DNA from: Candidatus Enterococcus ferrettii
GTDB lineage: Bacteria; Bacillota; Bacilli; Lactobacillales; Enterococcaceae
Length of the DNA: 10,829 nt
Assembly (NCBI RefSeq): GCF_017377655.1
Contig: NZ_JAFREL010000031.1
Coordinates: forward strand, 1-10,829
Reading direction: 5' to 3'
The position numbers were made by a program, and so were the translations under genes. Position 1 is the stretch's first letter, and the number at the start of each line of letters is the position of its first letter. Of the stretch, positions 1 through 5,483 are shown in pieces. Under the pieces are notes generated by a model. The model was not told the origin of the DNA and did not search any database. It saw only the letters and a program-made list of their open reading frames with translations.

Positions 1-408
1 CATCAAATGAAGCAAGACGTTGTAACCGGCAATCAAATTCTGACTTTTCCTACTACGCAAGGAGAGGATACTACTTCGAATAGTTTAAAACTATTAATCA
101 AGAGTCTGTCCAAAACAGAAAAGCGTATTTTTGAATGCTTGATCCAGTCTTACTCCACTAGCGGAGTCCTATCCCGCCAAGAACTATGCAACTACTTATG
201 GCAGGATGGCAGTACGTCTTCGAACATGAGTCAATTGTCTTGTTTGATTAACAAATTGAAGCATAAATTTGAAACCCATGGCATTACTGGAGAAACCATC
301 ACGACACTATGGGGCAGAGGCTACAAGTTAAGCAGTGCGTTTTATGAATACTGGTTGGAAGGCTCGCAGCAGCTGGAAGAATTGAAGTATTATTCTGCTA
401 CAAATTAG
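1..408 (+). CDS. Winged-helix DNA-binding regulator (OmpR/PhoB-type C-terminal domain), probably 5'-truncated by the window
   Basis: The reading frame is open to the left edge (His-Gln before the first ATG at base 7), so the true start probably lies outside the window; no ribosome site can be seen for the ATG at 7. From that ATG there are 133 residues. Residues about 28-110 match the plan of the Trans_reg_C winged helix: the LSKTEKRIFECL helix, the LSRQELCNYLW helix, a recognition helix around NMSQLSCLINKLKHKF, and the wing ITTLWGRGYKL, which corresponds to the IxTVRGxGYRL signature. This domain binds DNA. Full-length regulators of this kind normally carry an N-terminal receiver or receiver-like domain, which would lie upstream. 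A strong terminator follows directly, so it is the last gene of its transcript and probably separate from the surface locus downstream. The DNA-binding fold is fairly sure; target and signal are unknown. Confidence 0.8.
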   Translation, partial: HQMKQDVVTGNQILTFPTTQGEDTTSNSLKLLIKSLSKTEKRIFECLIQSYSTSGVLSRQELCNYLWQDGSTSSNMSQLSCLINKLKHKFETHGITGETITTLWGRGYKLSSAFYEYWLEGSQQLEELKYYSATN

Positions 409-414
409 TTAACG

Positions 415-448
415 AACCGCTCAATCGACTGCTGATTGAGCGGTTTTT
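415..448 (+). terminator. Intrinsic terminator of the winged-helix regulator
   Basis: A perfect 12-bp stem, AACCGCTCAATC (415-426) with GATTGAGCGGTT (434-445), has a 7-base loop and runs into a T-run ending at 448. It lies 7 bases after the regulator's stop codon. The T-run is short, but the stem is long and GC-rich at its base. Confidence 0.9.
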
Positions 449-623
449 GACATTGAATTAAGACTTTCAACTGTGTATATATAGTAATACTTCGATTCAA
501 TAGGGATTTCTGCAATAGATTAGGTTGATGACAAAGAAATGTTCTAATAAGCCCTTTAACCAAGGATGTGAAACTAAAAACCAATCGAAAGAGGAAAGAG
601 AATGTTGGTAAAAGAATAGCAAC

Positions 624-665
624 AAGAAGCATCAGCAAAGGGAATCTAATTTGCAGATGCTTCTT
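624..665. other. Strong interrupted hairpin in the gap (possible terminator or RNA element)
   Basis: The 10-bp arm AAGAAGCATC (624-633) pairs with GATGCTTCTT (656-665). After a single A/A mismatch, an inner 5-bp arm GCAAA (635-639) pairs with TTTGC (650-654), leaving a 10-base loop. The pairing is too long to be casual. A proper T-run does not follow on either strand, so an intrinsic terminator is possible but not convincing. Its role is unknown. Confidence 0.5.
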
Positions 666-777
666 TGTAGTGGTAGAAGAATTGTTTAGTTAATAAGAAG
701 AATTGAGATGCAAACTAATTTTTATCATTTGTTTCTGTTCGTGATGAAATTTATCGTTTTTTTATCTGGTTAATCTA

Positions 778-783
778 TATAAT
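778..783 (+). promoter_or_regulatory. Possible -10 box (TATAAT)
   Basis: A perfect TATAAT lies in very AT-rich DNA upstream of the integrase, with a T-run 18-30 bases before it. No recognisable TTGACA-like -35 is found at 16-18 bases, and there is no TGn extension. It is a candidate only. A transcript from here would pass the dyad at 818-842 and have a leader of about 315 bases before the integrase. Confidence 0.25.
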
Positions 784-817
784 GTACATAAAGATATTAA
801 GCTTTAGAAAATAGAAA

Positions 818-842
818 AGTCATTCAATAATGATGAATGACT
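818..842. repeat. Perfect 9-7-9 inverted repeat (possible recombination core site or minus-strand terminator)
   Basis: AGTCATTCA (818-826) and TGAATGACT (834-842) are perfect inverted repeats separated by 7 bases. Read on the minus strand, the stem is followed by a T-rich tract (TTTTCTATTTTCT), so it could end minus-strand transcription. The same geometry, two inverted arms around a 6-8 base overlap, is also that of tyrosine-recombinase core sites, and an integrase gene lies 264 bases away. The two readings cannot be separated from sequence alone. Confidence 0.5.
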
Positions 843-849
843 GAAAGAG

Positions 850-1000
850 TTAAAATTATTTCTTAGTTTTTACAAGACTACGAGATGTTTCGTTAAGTAA
901 TTATGTTTATTTATATTTGTGGGTTATTAACTAGTCTAATTATAGATTAGGAGTTAGAAATACGCAATATGTTTTATAAAAATAATTAAAATTATTTCTT
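850..1000. repeat. Pair of 15-bp direct repeats upstream of the integrase
   Basis: TTAAAATTATTTCTT occurs at 850-864 and again exactly at 986-1000, 136 bases apart. The sequence is AT-rich, so chance is possible, but an exact 15-base match in 136 bases is notable. Direct repeats beside an integrase gene can be arm-type binding sites for its N-terminal domain. This role is inferred. Confidence 0.4.
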
Positions 1001-1045
1001 TGGAACTCTTTGCATCAAGTCGTGAAGAGAAAATCCCTTGAAACA

Positions 1046-1067
1046 GACGGAAAATCCATTTACCGTC
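1046..1067. promoter_or_regulatory. Imperfect 22-bp palindrome upstream of the integrase (possible operator)
   Basis: Outer arms GACGG (1046-1050) and CCGTC (1063-1067) enclose an inner AAAT/ATTT pair with one A/A mismatch. The dyad ends 38 bases before the integrase start codon, where a repressor or the integrase itself could act. No known operator consensus was recognised. Confidence 0.3.
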
Positions 1068-1105
1068 AAAAATCCCGTCCCTAATAATAGAAAGGAAGTG
1101 AGGAT

Positions 1106-2212
1106 ATGCGCAGAGGTGAAAATATTTATCGCCGCAAAGACAAACGCTGGGAAGGACGCTATCCGAAAGGCAAAAAAGCGAATGGTAAGACTAAATATGG
1201 ATCAGTGTATGGCAAGACGCTCAAGGAAGTTCGTGAGAAGCTTTATCCTTTAAAGTTGCACTATCAGCAGGTTCAGAATAAACAAGGAGATGTAGCGATT
1301 AGCTTCAATGAATGGGGATATCTATGGCTCCAAGAAATTCAAACCAATGTGAAGCAGTCTACCTACGCCAACTACGAGCACAAGCTAGAGCATTATGTAT
1401 TGGCTATTCTTGGTGAATATAGTCTAAATGAATTAGATGAAAATGCGGCTGAAACTTTGTTAGCAGACTTGGAAAAACGTACATTGAAGCCTTCGACGAT
1501 CCATGCTGTCTTCCGTATTGTAAAGCAATGTATCAATTTAGCTGTCCGAAAAAAGATGGTGAAGGAGAATCCATTTGTCTCAATAAATTTGCCTAAGCTA
1601 GTGAGAAATAGAAATCAGGCACTCACAAAGCAGGAACAAAAACGCTTGGAGACTTCAGCTTTATCAGAAAGGAAAGGTCACGGAATTCCGACGTTGTTAG
1701 CTCTTCATGCTGGTTTGAGAATTGGCGAGATTTCCGCTCTTACTTGGAAAGATATAGATTTTGAAAATAATCTGATTCACGTTCATTCAACGGTGCAGCG
1801 AATTGTCGGTGTATTCAACGGAAAGAAAACAGAGTTAATTTGTACGAGTTCAAAAACGGCTTCATCCACTCGGTTGATTCCCATGAGTCAAACCTTGAAA
1901 CAAGTGTTATTAAGACAGAAACAACGGTCAAAAGGGCAATTTGTTCTCACTAATAATGAGAAACCAGTAGAGCCAAGACTGTTGACCTATCATTTTCATA
2001 AGATTCGCAAGAAAGCTAAATTAACTACCATCCATTTCCATCAGTTGAGACACACCTTTGCGACTCGTTGTCTAGAGAGTCGGGGAGATATCATGAGTGT
2101 CAGTGCCTTAATGGGGCATAGCTCCACTCAAATGACCTTAGATACATATGCTGGTTCTTTAATGGAACAACGCTTTCAAGTAGTTGGACAAATGGAAAAG
2201 GCGATCAACTAA
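1106..2212 (+). CDS. Tyrosine-type site-specific recombinase / integrase
   Basis: This 368-residue protein catalyses DNA strand exchange at specific sites, as the integrases of phages and Tn916-like elements do. The N-terminus (about 1-48, basic, with RRGENIYRR and RWEGRY) is the usual arm-type DNA-binding domain. Residues about 63-165 form the SAM-like core-binding domain. The catalytic domain (about 170-368) carries the full active set: Arg205 (GLRIGE), Lys250 (SSKTASSTR), His312 and Arg315 (HQLRH), His338 (MGHSS) and the nucleophile Tyr348 (LDTYAG). Its length is normal and it looks intact. The ATG at 1106 follows the ribosome site AAAGGAAGTGAGG (1091-1103). There is no excisionase, relaxase, phage gene or tRNA nearby, so it is a solitary integrase: a remnant of an element, a small island's integrase, or a local recombinase. 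The family is certain; the target site is unknown. Confidence 0.95.
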   Translation: MRRGENIYRRKDKRWEGRYPKGKKANGKTKYGSVYGKTLKEVREKLYPLKLHYQQVQNKQGDVAISFNEWGYLWLQEIQTNVKQSTYANYEHKLEHYVLAILGEYSLNELDENAAETLLADLEKRTLKPSTIHAVFRIVKQCINLAVRKKMVKENPFVSINLPKLVRNRNQALTKQEQKRLETSALSERKGHGIPTLLALHAGLRIGEISALTWKDIDFENNLIHVHSTVQRIVGVFNGKKTELICTSSKTASSTRLIPMSQTLKQVLLRQKQRSKGQFVLTNNEKPVEPRLLTYHFHKIRKKAKLTTIHFHQLRHTFATRCLESRGDIMSVSALMGHSSTQMTLDTYAGSLMEQRFQVVGQMEKAIN

Positions 2213-2222
2213 AACGCTTTCA
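2209..2222. promoter_or_regulatory. cre-like site 1 (CcpA operator candidate)
   Basis: The 14-mer ending AAAACGCTTTCA overlaps the integrase stop codon. Against the cre consensus TGWNANCGNTNWCA it fits at every defined position except the first two. It overlaps the probable integrase terminator, which lowers its value as an operator. Confidence 0.3.
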
Positions 2223-2263
2223 AAAAGGAAATTCTCTTCATTAGGAGGCCTTTTTTTATTTTT
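2222..2263 (+). terminator. Probable intrinsic terminator of the integrase
   Basis: AAAAAGG (2222-2228) can pair with CCTTTTT (2249-2255), with a small inner CTC/GAG pairing and a tail of T-rich sequence up to 2263. It starts 9 bases after the integrase stop. The stem is AT-rich and the loop large, so strength is doubtful, but position and T-tract fit. Confidence 0.5.
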
Positions 2264-2268
2264 TAAAA

Positions 2269-2282
2269 AGTAAACGCTTACT
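2269..2282. promoter_or_regulatory. cre-like site 2 (CcpA operator candidate)
   Basis: AGTAAACGCTTACT is nearly palindromic and fits the cre consensus TGWNANCGNTNWCA except at the first and last positions. It lies 60 bases after the first cre-like site and 298 bases before the first gene of the surface operon. If real, it would place that operon under carbon catabolite control. No clear promoter was found next to it. Confidence 0.4.
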
Positions 2283-2394
2283 TTATCGTTGAGTCATTAA
2301 AATAGAAATTTTCAGCTTTTCTGCAGCTATTTTTCTTTCGTTTGCAAAAGGATTTTCTTATTTTGATGAGTAATTTACTATTGTTCTTTTTTAT

Positions 2395-2428
2395 ACCGTC
2401 AGCCGCCGTCAAGCAACGGTCTTTTTTT
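2395..2428 (+). terminator. Weak terminator-like element
   Basis: ACCGT (2395-2399) pairs with ACGGT (2416-2420) around a 16-base loop and is followed by C and seven Ts (2422-2428). The stem is only 5 bp, but the T-run is good. It could end read-through from the integrase or act as an attenuator for the operon. Confidence 0.4.
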
Positions 2429-2443
2429 ATTGTCCTGATGGGC

Positions 2444-2497
2444 CTTTCGAAAGACTTCTTGGTCTTGTAAAGACCAAGAAAAAAGAGCAGCCTTTTT
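2444..2497 (+). promoter_or_regulatory. Cluster of competing hairpins in the operon leader
   Basis: The main hairpin is perfect: TTCTTGGTCTT (2456-2466), loop GTA, AAGACCAAGAA (2470-2480). Its GTCTT segment (2462-2466) can instead pair with an upstream AAGAC (2451-2455), so two structures exclude each other. The palindrome CTTTCGAAAG (2444-2453) overlaps the upstream partner, and AAAAAG (2480-2485) can pair with CTTTTT (2492-2497). This layout would suit a leader switch or attenuator, but no known riboswitch or T-box motif was recognised. Confidence 0.35.
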
Positions 2498-2579
2498 GAG
2501 CTTTATAAAAGTATAGATGAAATAAGGCAAATTATCAAAAAGTAGTATTTATAGGCTAGTGGATAGAGGAGGAAGTGTC

Positions 2580-3482
2580 GTGTTTGGTTTTGGCAAACAG
2601 AAGAAGGATACCTATCAAGAAGCAACTCAAGATGATTATTTTTATGATGAGTATGACGAAGGGTACGAGGATGATTACGGATATGACTCTTATCCTGAAG
2701 AAGAATATGAGCGGCCAGTAGAAAACTATCGGGAATATGACCGCGGGGAACGACGCTCACGCAGAAGGACCGAAACTCCTGCAGATGAACGTTATGACAA
2801 TCGCTATGGTGGAGAAGCTGAACCCATGAGGGCACCAGCTCCGGAAGAAGAGCAGCCTATACGCCAAGAATCACCGCTGCAACAAGAGGTTGAGCGACTG
2901 GAAGAAACAGTGGCTCAGTTGAAGCATCAGTTAGAAGTCAAACAATCCGAAATGAGCTCGATGGCAACGACCTTGTCGGAGAAGGATCAAGCTCTTCAGC
3001 AACAACAAGAACAGTCGGCACAGCTACAAGAAGAAAAACAGCAAGCGCTTGAAAAGCTACAAGCTGAAAAAGATCGTGAGATTCAAGAGCTGTCAAATCA
3101 AGTCGGACAACTGAGAGATGATTTAAAAGACAGCCAGACCAATCAAGCGGAAGCACTGATCCAAGCAAGACGACAAGTCGAAGAACTGAAACAAACGCAA
3201 AAAGAAAATGAAGAGATGAAGGCTGAGCTGGCTACGATTCTGATTGAAACCAAAAAACAGGAACGAGCAATTTTGGAACGGGCAGAGTATGAAGCTAAAG
3301 GAATTCGTGGTCAAGCCGAACAGGAAGCCCATCAAGTCATTCATGATGCTTCGTTGGAGCTGAGAGTTATGAAGCAGGAAATCAAAAATTATCGTAAACG
3401 TCTTCGCTCAGTGCAAGAAGAAACGACCCAATTTTTCGTCCGTCTGTTAGCCAACAGCGATGCATTATTGGAAGACGAATAG
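2580..3482 (+). CDS. Acidic/Tyr-rich coiled-coil protein with DivIVA-like C-terminal region
   Basis: GTG at 2580 is chosen because AGAGGAGGAAG (2565-2575) sits at the right distance; a GTG at 2559 in the same frame lies before that site. The product has 300 residues and no membrane segment or signal peptide. It starts MFGFGKQKK, a short hydrophobic/basic tip that could touch the membrane. Residues about 19-60 are strongly acidic and Tyr-rich (DDYFYDEYDEGYEDDYGY), then Arg-rich at 55-64. Residues about 98-285 form a long Gln/Glu/Lys coiled coil. The last 90 residues, with repeated A-E-x-E-A spacing and LRVMKQEIKNYRKRLRSV, resemble the C-terminal half of DivIVA/GpsB-type scaffolds, but the conserved DivIVA N-terminal lipid-binding domain is absent. 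It is probably a cytoplasmic scaffold placing the export machinery encoded downstream. The coiled coil is clear; the function is inferred. Confidence 0.85.
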   Translation: MFGFGKQKKDTYQEATQDDYFYDEYDEGYEDDYGYDSYPEEEYERPVENYREYDRGERRSRRRTETPADERYDNRYGGEAEPMRAPAPEEEQPIRQESPLQQEVERLEETVAQLKHQLEVKQSEMSSMATTLSEKDQALQQQQEQSAQLQEEKQQALEKLQAEKDREIQELSNQVGQLRDDLKDSQTNQAEALIQARRQVEELKQTQKENEEMKAELATILIETKKQERAILERAEYEAKGIRGQAEQEAHQVIHDASLELRVMKQEIKNYRKRLRSVQEETTQFFVRLLANSDALLEDE

Positions 3483-3501
3483 AAGAGGGGAGGATTTTTC
3501 G

Positions 3502-4656
3502 GTGAAGCAATCGCAGAATCAACTCGCCCTTTATCCAACACCAGCTCCTACTATGCAGGAAGAGATAGTCACACAACCATTATTAGAAGAAATAGAACGA
3601 GCCTGTGAATATTTGTATGCTCCGCATGGCACCTTGGATGACGAGCAAAGAGAAAAGATTTACCAGCATTTCGAGCAATTATTTCGATTAATGAATAGTA
3701 GCTATCACGTTGAATTGTTACTGATGCCGGGAACCTTAAATTGGAAAGCTTTCTGGCAAGCACTGCATCAGTTCTTTCCACAGTTCGCTTGGATCAAAGC
3801 CCAAACGGAAGAGCCAAAATATGGTCGACAAGTTTATCGTTTTGATTTTATTCCATTGGTTCTCAGAGAAGAAGGGTTTCCTTTTGCGATTCATTTCGAG
3901 GACAGCCTAAACCAGCAGTTTCCAACAACGACTGAAAATACCTTGGAACGAGCAGAGCAGTTGTTGCTGGAATTAGCTGAGCAGCACTTTTCTGAGGGCA
4001 TTGTCCAAGAGTCGCAGAATGAAGAATCCATTCCAAGTAAACAAATAAACCAGCAGCTTCAAGAAGCGGTAGTACCTGTGGATCCAATTCAAAAAGAAAA
4101 CGTACGGCAAGAAAGTCAAAGCAAGGCTCGTCTTCGGGCAGTCAATCAAAAGTTGGAGCTGGTGATTGAAAAACTAGAACTTTCAATGCTTTACAGTGGG
4201 ATTCAATACTTTGATCAAAAGAGTACGGAAGAAAACGATTGGGACAGACGAATCAAGATCAGTTTGCGGGAATATACCTACTTGCTTCAAAAGGCTCGAT
4301 TTCTAGAACAAATGTGGCATTTAAATGGAGAGCTAGTAAATAAATCCGAAAAAATGACAGTGACCGGCAATAAACTGGTTTACGAACGGGATCAAGTAAA
4401 ACAGATTAAGGCAAATCTTTCAGCAAGAGACATTCACTTTGTGTTGTACGAATGCCAAGTAATCGAATCACGAGCAAAGGTTCATGCGCGACCTTGGTTT
4501 AGAAAGCCTTTCGTGAAGCTAATGAAAATGGATTATGACAACCTATTAAGTAAAGCTGCCTACTTTGACCTTCTACAAGGAGAAAACTCATTGATGGAAC
4601 GAATGGTTCGCGAGCAACAAGATGCACCAGTCAAAGAAGCTCAGGAGGTTGGCTGA
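3502..4656 (+). CDS. Uncharacterised soluble protein of the surface-fibre operon
   Basis: I do not recognise this 384-residue protein. GTG at 3502 follows AGAGGGGAGG (3484-3493), 19 bases after the coiled-coil gene; an ATG at 3460 in the same frame lies inside that gene and lacks a ribosome site. There is no signal peptide or membrane helix, so it is probably cytoplasmic. Two folded parts are visible. Residues about 25-165 are rich in aromatic residues (QLFRLMNSSYHVELLL, WKAFWQALHQFFPQFAWI, YRFDFIPLVLREEG). Residues about 205-375 are helical and charged (LELVIEKLELSMLYSGIQYF, REYTYLLQKARFLEQMW, RPWFRKPFVKLMKMDY). A Gln/Glu-rich linker (165-205) joins them. Its stop codon TGA is in frame with the signal peptidase that follows, with no other stop between, so the two could once have been, or rarely be, one polypeptide. 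Position suggests a partner of the scaffold or of the peptidase. Confidence 0.8.
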   Translation: MKQSQNQLALYPTPAPTMQEEIVTQPLLEEIERACEYLYAPHGTLDDEQREKIYQHFEQLFRLMNSSYHVELLLMPGTLNWKAFWQALHQFFPQFAWIKAQTEEPKYGRQVYRFDFIPLVLREEGFPFAIHFEDSLNQQFPTTTENTLERAEQLLLELAEQHFSEGIVQESQNEESIPSKQINQQLQEAVVPVDPIQKENVRQESQSKARLRAVNQKLELVIEKLELSMLYSGIQYFDQKSTEENDWDRRIKISLREYTYLLQKARFLEQMWHLNGELVNKSEKMTVTGNKLVYERDQVKQIKANLSARDIHFVLYECQVIESRAKVHARPWFRKPFVKLMKMDYDNLLSKAAYFDLLQGENSLMERMVREQQDAPVKEAQEVG

Positions 4657-4659
4657 GGT
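4643..4659 (+). promoter_or_regulatory. Ribosome site with no start codon, upstream of signal peptidase I
   Basis: AGGAGG (4643-4648) lies inside the end of the preceding gene. The in-frame codon 8 bases later (4657-4659), directly after that gene's TGA, is GGT rather than ATG or GTG. The residues encoded next form a convincing peptidase N-terminus, so the expected start codon seems to be missing. Confidence 0.5.
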
Positions 4660-4710
4660 CGGAAGTTTCCAAAATTCCATCCATGGCCGTGGGCTATTCA
4701 GTTAGTAGGA

Positions 4711-5172
4711 GTGTTTGTTCTTTGTTACTTAATTTTTCTGGGCACATTCCGCACCTATCACTGGCTATATCCGAAATACTTTGTCAGCGGAGAATCCATG
4801 ACGCCTACCTACTGGGAACAAGAGGTTGTGCAAGTCAAAGCGCACCGCAAGCCAGAACGTTTTGATGTAGTCGTGCTGCATCCACCCGATGCCCCCAATG
4901 AGTTGTATTTGAAACGAGTGATCGGTTTACCGGGAGAACGGATTGATTATCAAGAGGGTGTGTTATTCGTTAACCATGAAATAGTAAACGATGCTTTTGC
5001 CTATCGAACAGAAGCTTTTGCTTGGGAAAGTATCTCAGGCGAGCCAATCCCTGAAGGCTATTATTTTGTCTTGGGAGACAATCGCACGATTTCCAAAGAC
5101 AGCCGAATCTTCGGATTAGTCTCGGAAAAACAAATTTTAGGCATCGTCCAAGAGGGGAACAAGAAAGAATGA
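4711..5172 (+). CDS. Signal peptidase I, bacterial Ser/Lys type (start uncertain, probably upstream)
   Basis: The enzyme removes signal peptides from exported proteins at the outer membrane face. From the first usual start (GTG 4711) it has 153 residues with all type I marks: catalytic Ser29 in SGESMTP, catalytic Lys68 in LKRVIGLPGE, and the GDNR...SKDSR box (122-132). The Ser/Lys pair differs from the Ser/His pair of the SipW-like enzyme encoded downstream. The start is a problem. GTG 4711 has no spaced ribosome site and cuts the membrane anchor. The frame stays open back to the previous gene's TGA (4654), coding GRKFPKFHPWPWAIQLVG just before Val4711, an ideal basic N-terminus plus full membrane helix. 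AGGAGG (4643-4648) points to a start at 4657, but that codon is GGT. It may be a sequence error, a mutation or an unusual initiation. The 3' end overlaps the next gene by ATGA. Confidence 0.9.
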   Translation: MFVLCYLIFLGTFRTYHWLYPKYFVSGESMTPTYWEQEVVQVKAHRKPERFDVVVLHPPDAPNELYLKRVIGLPGERIDYQEGVLFVNHEIVNDAFAYRTEAFAWESISGEPIPEGYYFVLGDNRTISKDSRIFGLVSEKQILGIVQEGNKKE

Positions 5173-5483
5173 AGGCATTACAGGAAAAAATCGAATGGTA
5201 CACCTTTTGGTACTGGGTATACTGGCTCTTCTCTTTGGTGGTGCTGCTGGGAGTTGTTGTGCTAGGAATCTTTTTCTACTTCACCGATTTTCAGGACGTG
5301 GTGACGGTCAGTCAATTGTTTCTTCTATTGTTATTGATGATTCTGGCTCTTTATTTACGACTGACAGCTTTGTATTACCATAATGTCCTTATGAAATTGA
5401 AGCAACAAACTGCTCAACCAAGAAGACCAAGAGGACACTCACGGTCACAGTCGCAGGAAAGGCGGAAGCCTAATGAGGGGTAA
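5169..5483 (+). CDS. Small two-helix membrane protein with Arg/Ser-rich tail
   Basis: This 104-residue protein of no recognised family overlaps the peptidase stop by ATGA (5169-5172), which points to coupled translation. An aromatic N-terminus (WYTFWYWVYW) leads into a first membrane helix (about 14-38). A short segment, DFQDVVTVSQ, and a second, Leu-rich helix (about 47-68) follow. The C-terminal 35 residues are hydrophilic and basic (PRRPRGHSRSQSQERRKP). With two helices both ends are probably cytoplasmic, which would expose the basic tail inside the cell. A similar basic, Arg-rich segment is found on the SipW-like peptidase encoded two genes later. It may be an accessory subunit of the export site. 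Its last 11 bases overlap the next gene. Confidence 0.85.
   Translation: MKALQEKIEWYTFWYWVYWLFSLVVLLGVVVLGIFFYFTDFQDVVTVSQLFLLLLLMILALYLRLTALYYHNVLMKLKQQTAQPRRPRGHSRSQSQERRKPNEG

Larger units (their letters stand above)
449..1105. other. AT-rich non-coding gap before the integrase
   Basis: No coding region can be supported on either strand here; the open frames are short, lack ribosome sites and look like nothing known. One 41-codon frame starting with GTG near 569 has no good support. The region is clearly more AT-rich than the genes around it. It holds dyads at 624-665, 818-842, 928-956 and 1046-1067, a 15-base direct repeat (850-864 and 986-1000), and a TATAAT box at 778-783. It probably contains the integrase promoter and perhaps recombination sites. 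Confidence 0.6.
2283..2579. other. Non-coding leader/promoter region of the surface operon
   Basis: No gene is supported here on either strand. The stretch is AT-rich on the left, then carries a weak terminator (2395-2428) and a cluster of overlapping dyads (2444-2497). The operon promoter must lie here or further upstream, but I could not identify a -35/-10 pair that I trust: the TATAAA at 2504-2509 and TATAGA at 2512-2517 lack a matching -35. Confidence 0.5.

Noticed and set aside
405..638. 77-codon open frame on the minus strand
   Set aside because: It crosses the terminator dyad, has no ribosome site and is low-complexity hydrophobic; no support as a gene.
917..946. Promoter TTGTGG / TATAGA upstream of the integrase
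   Set aside because: The -35 matches only three of six positions and the -10 overlaps a dyad; too weak in such AT-rich DNA to annotate.
1038..1253. 71-codon frame starting TTG before the integrase
   Set aside because: Mostly overlaps the integrase in another frame; there is no ribosome site before the TTG, whereas the integrase ATG has a good one.
1106..2212. Integrase as part of a complete prophage or conjugative transposon
   Set aside because: No excisionase, repressor, relaxase, structural or replication genes are in the window, and no tRNA or clear att duplication was found.
2503..3344. Several minus-strand frames over the coiled-coil gene
   Set aside because: Typical antisense shadows of a Gln/Glu/Lys-rich coding sequence; no ribosome sites or motifs.
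4683..4865. 60-codon frame starting ATG over the signal peptidase start
   Set aside because: It runs out of frame through the SGESM and later peptidase region and encodes no recognisable protein. Considered as a possible true start of the peptidase through a frameshift, but the peptidase frame itself is open back to 4657 and needs no shift.
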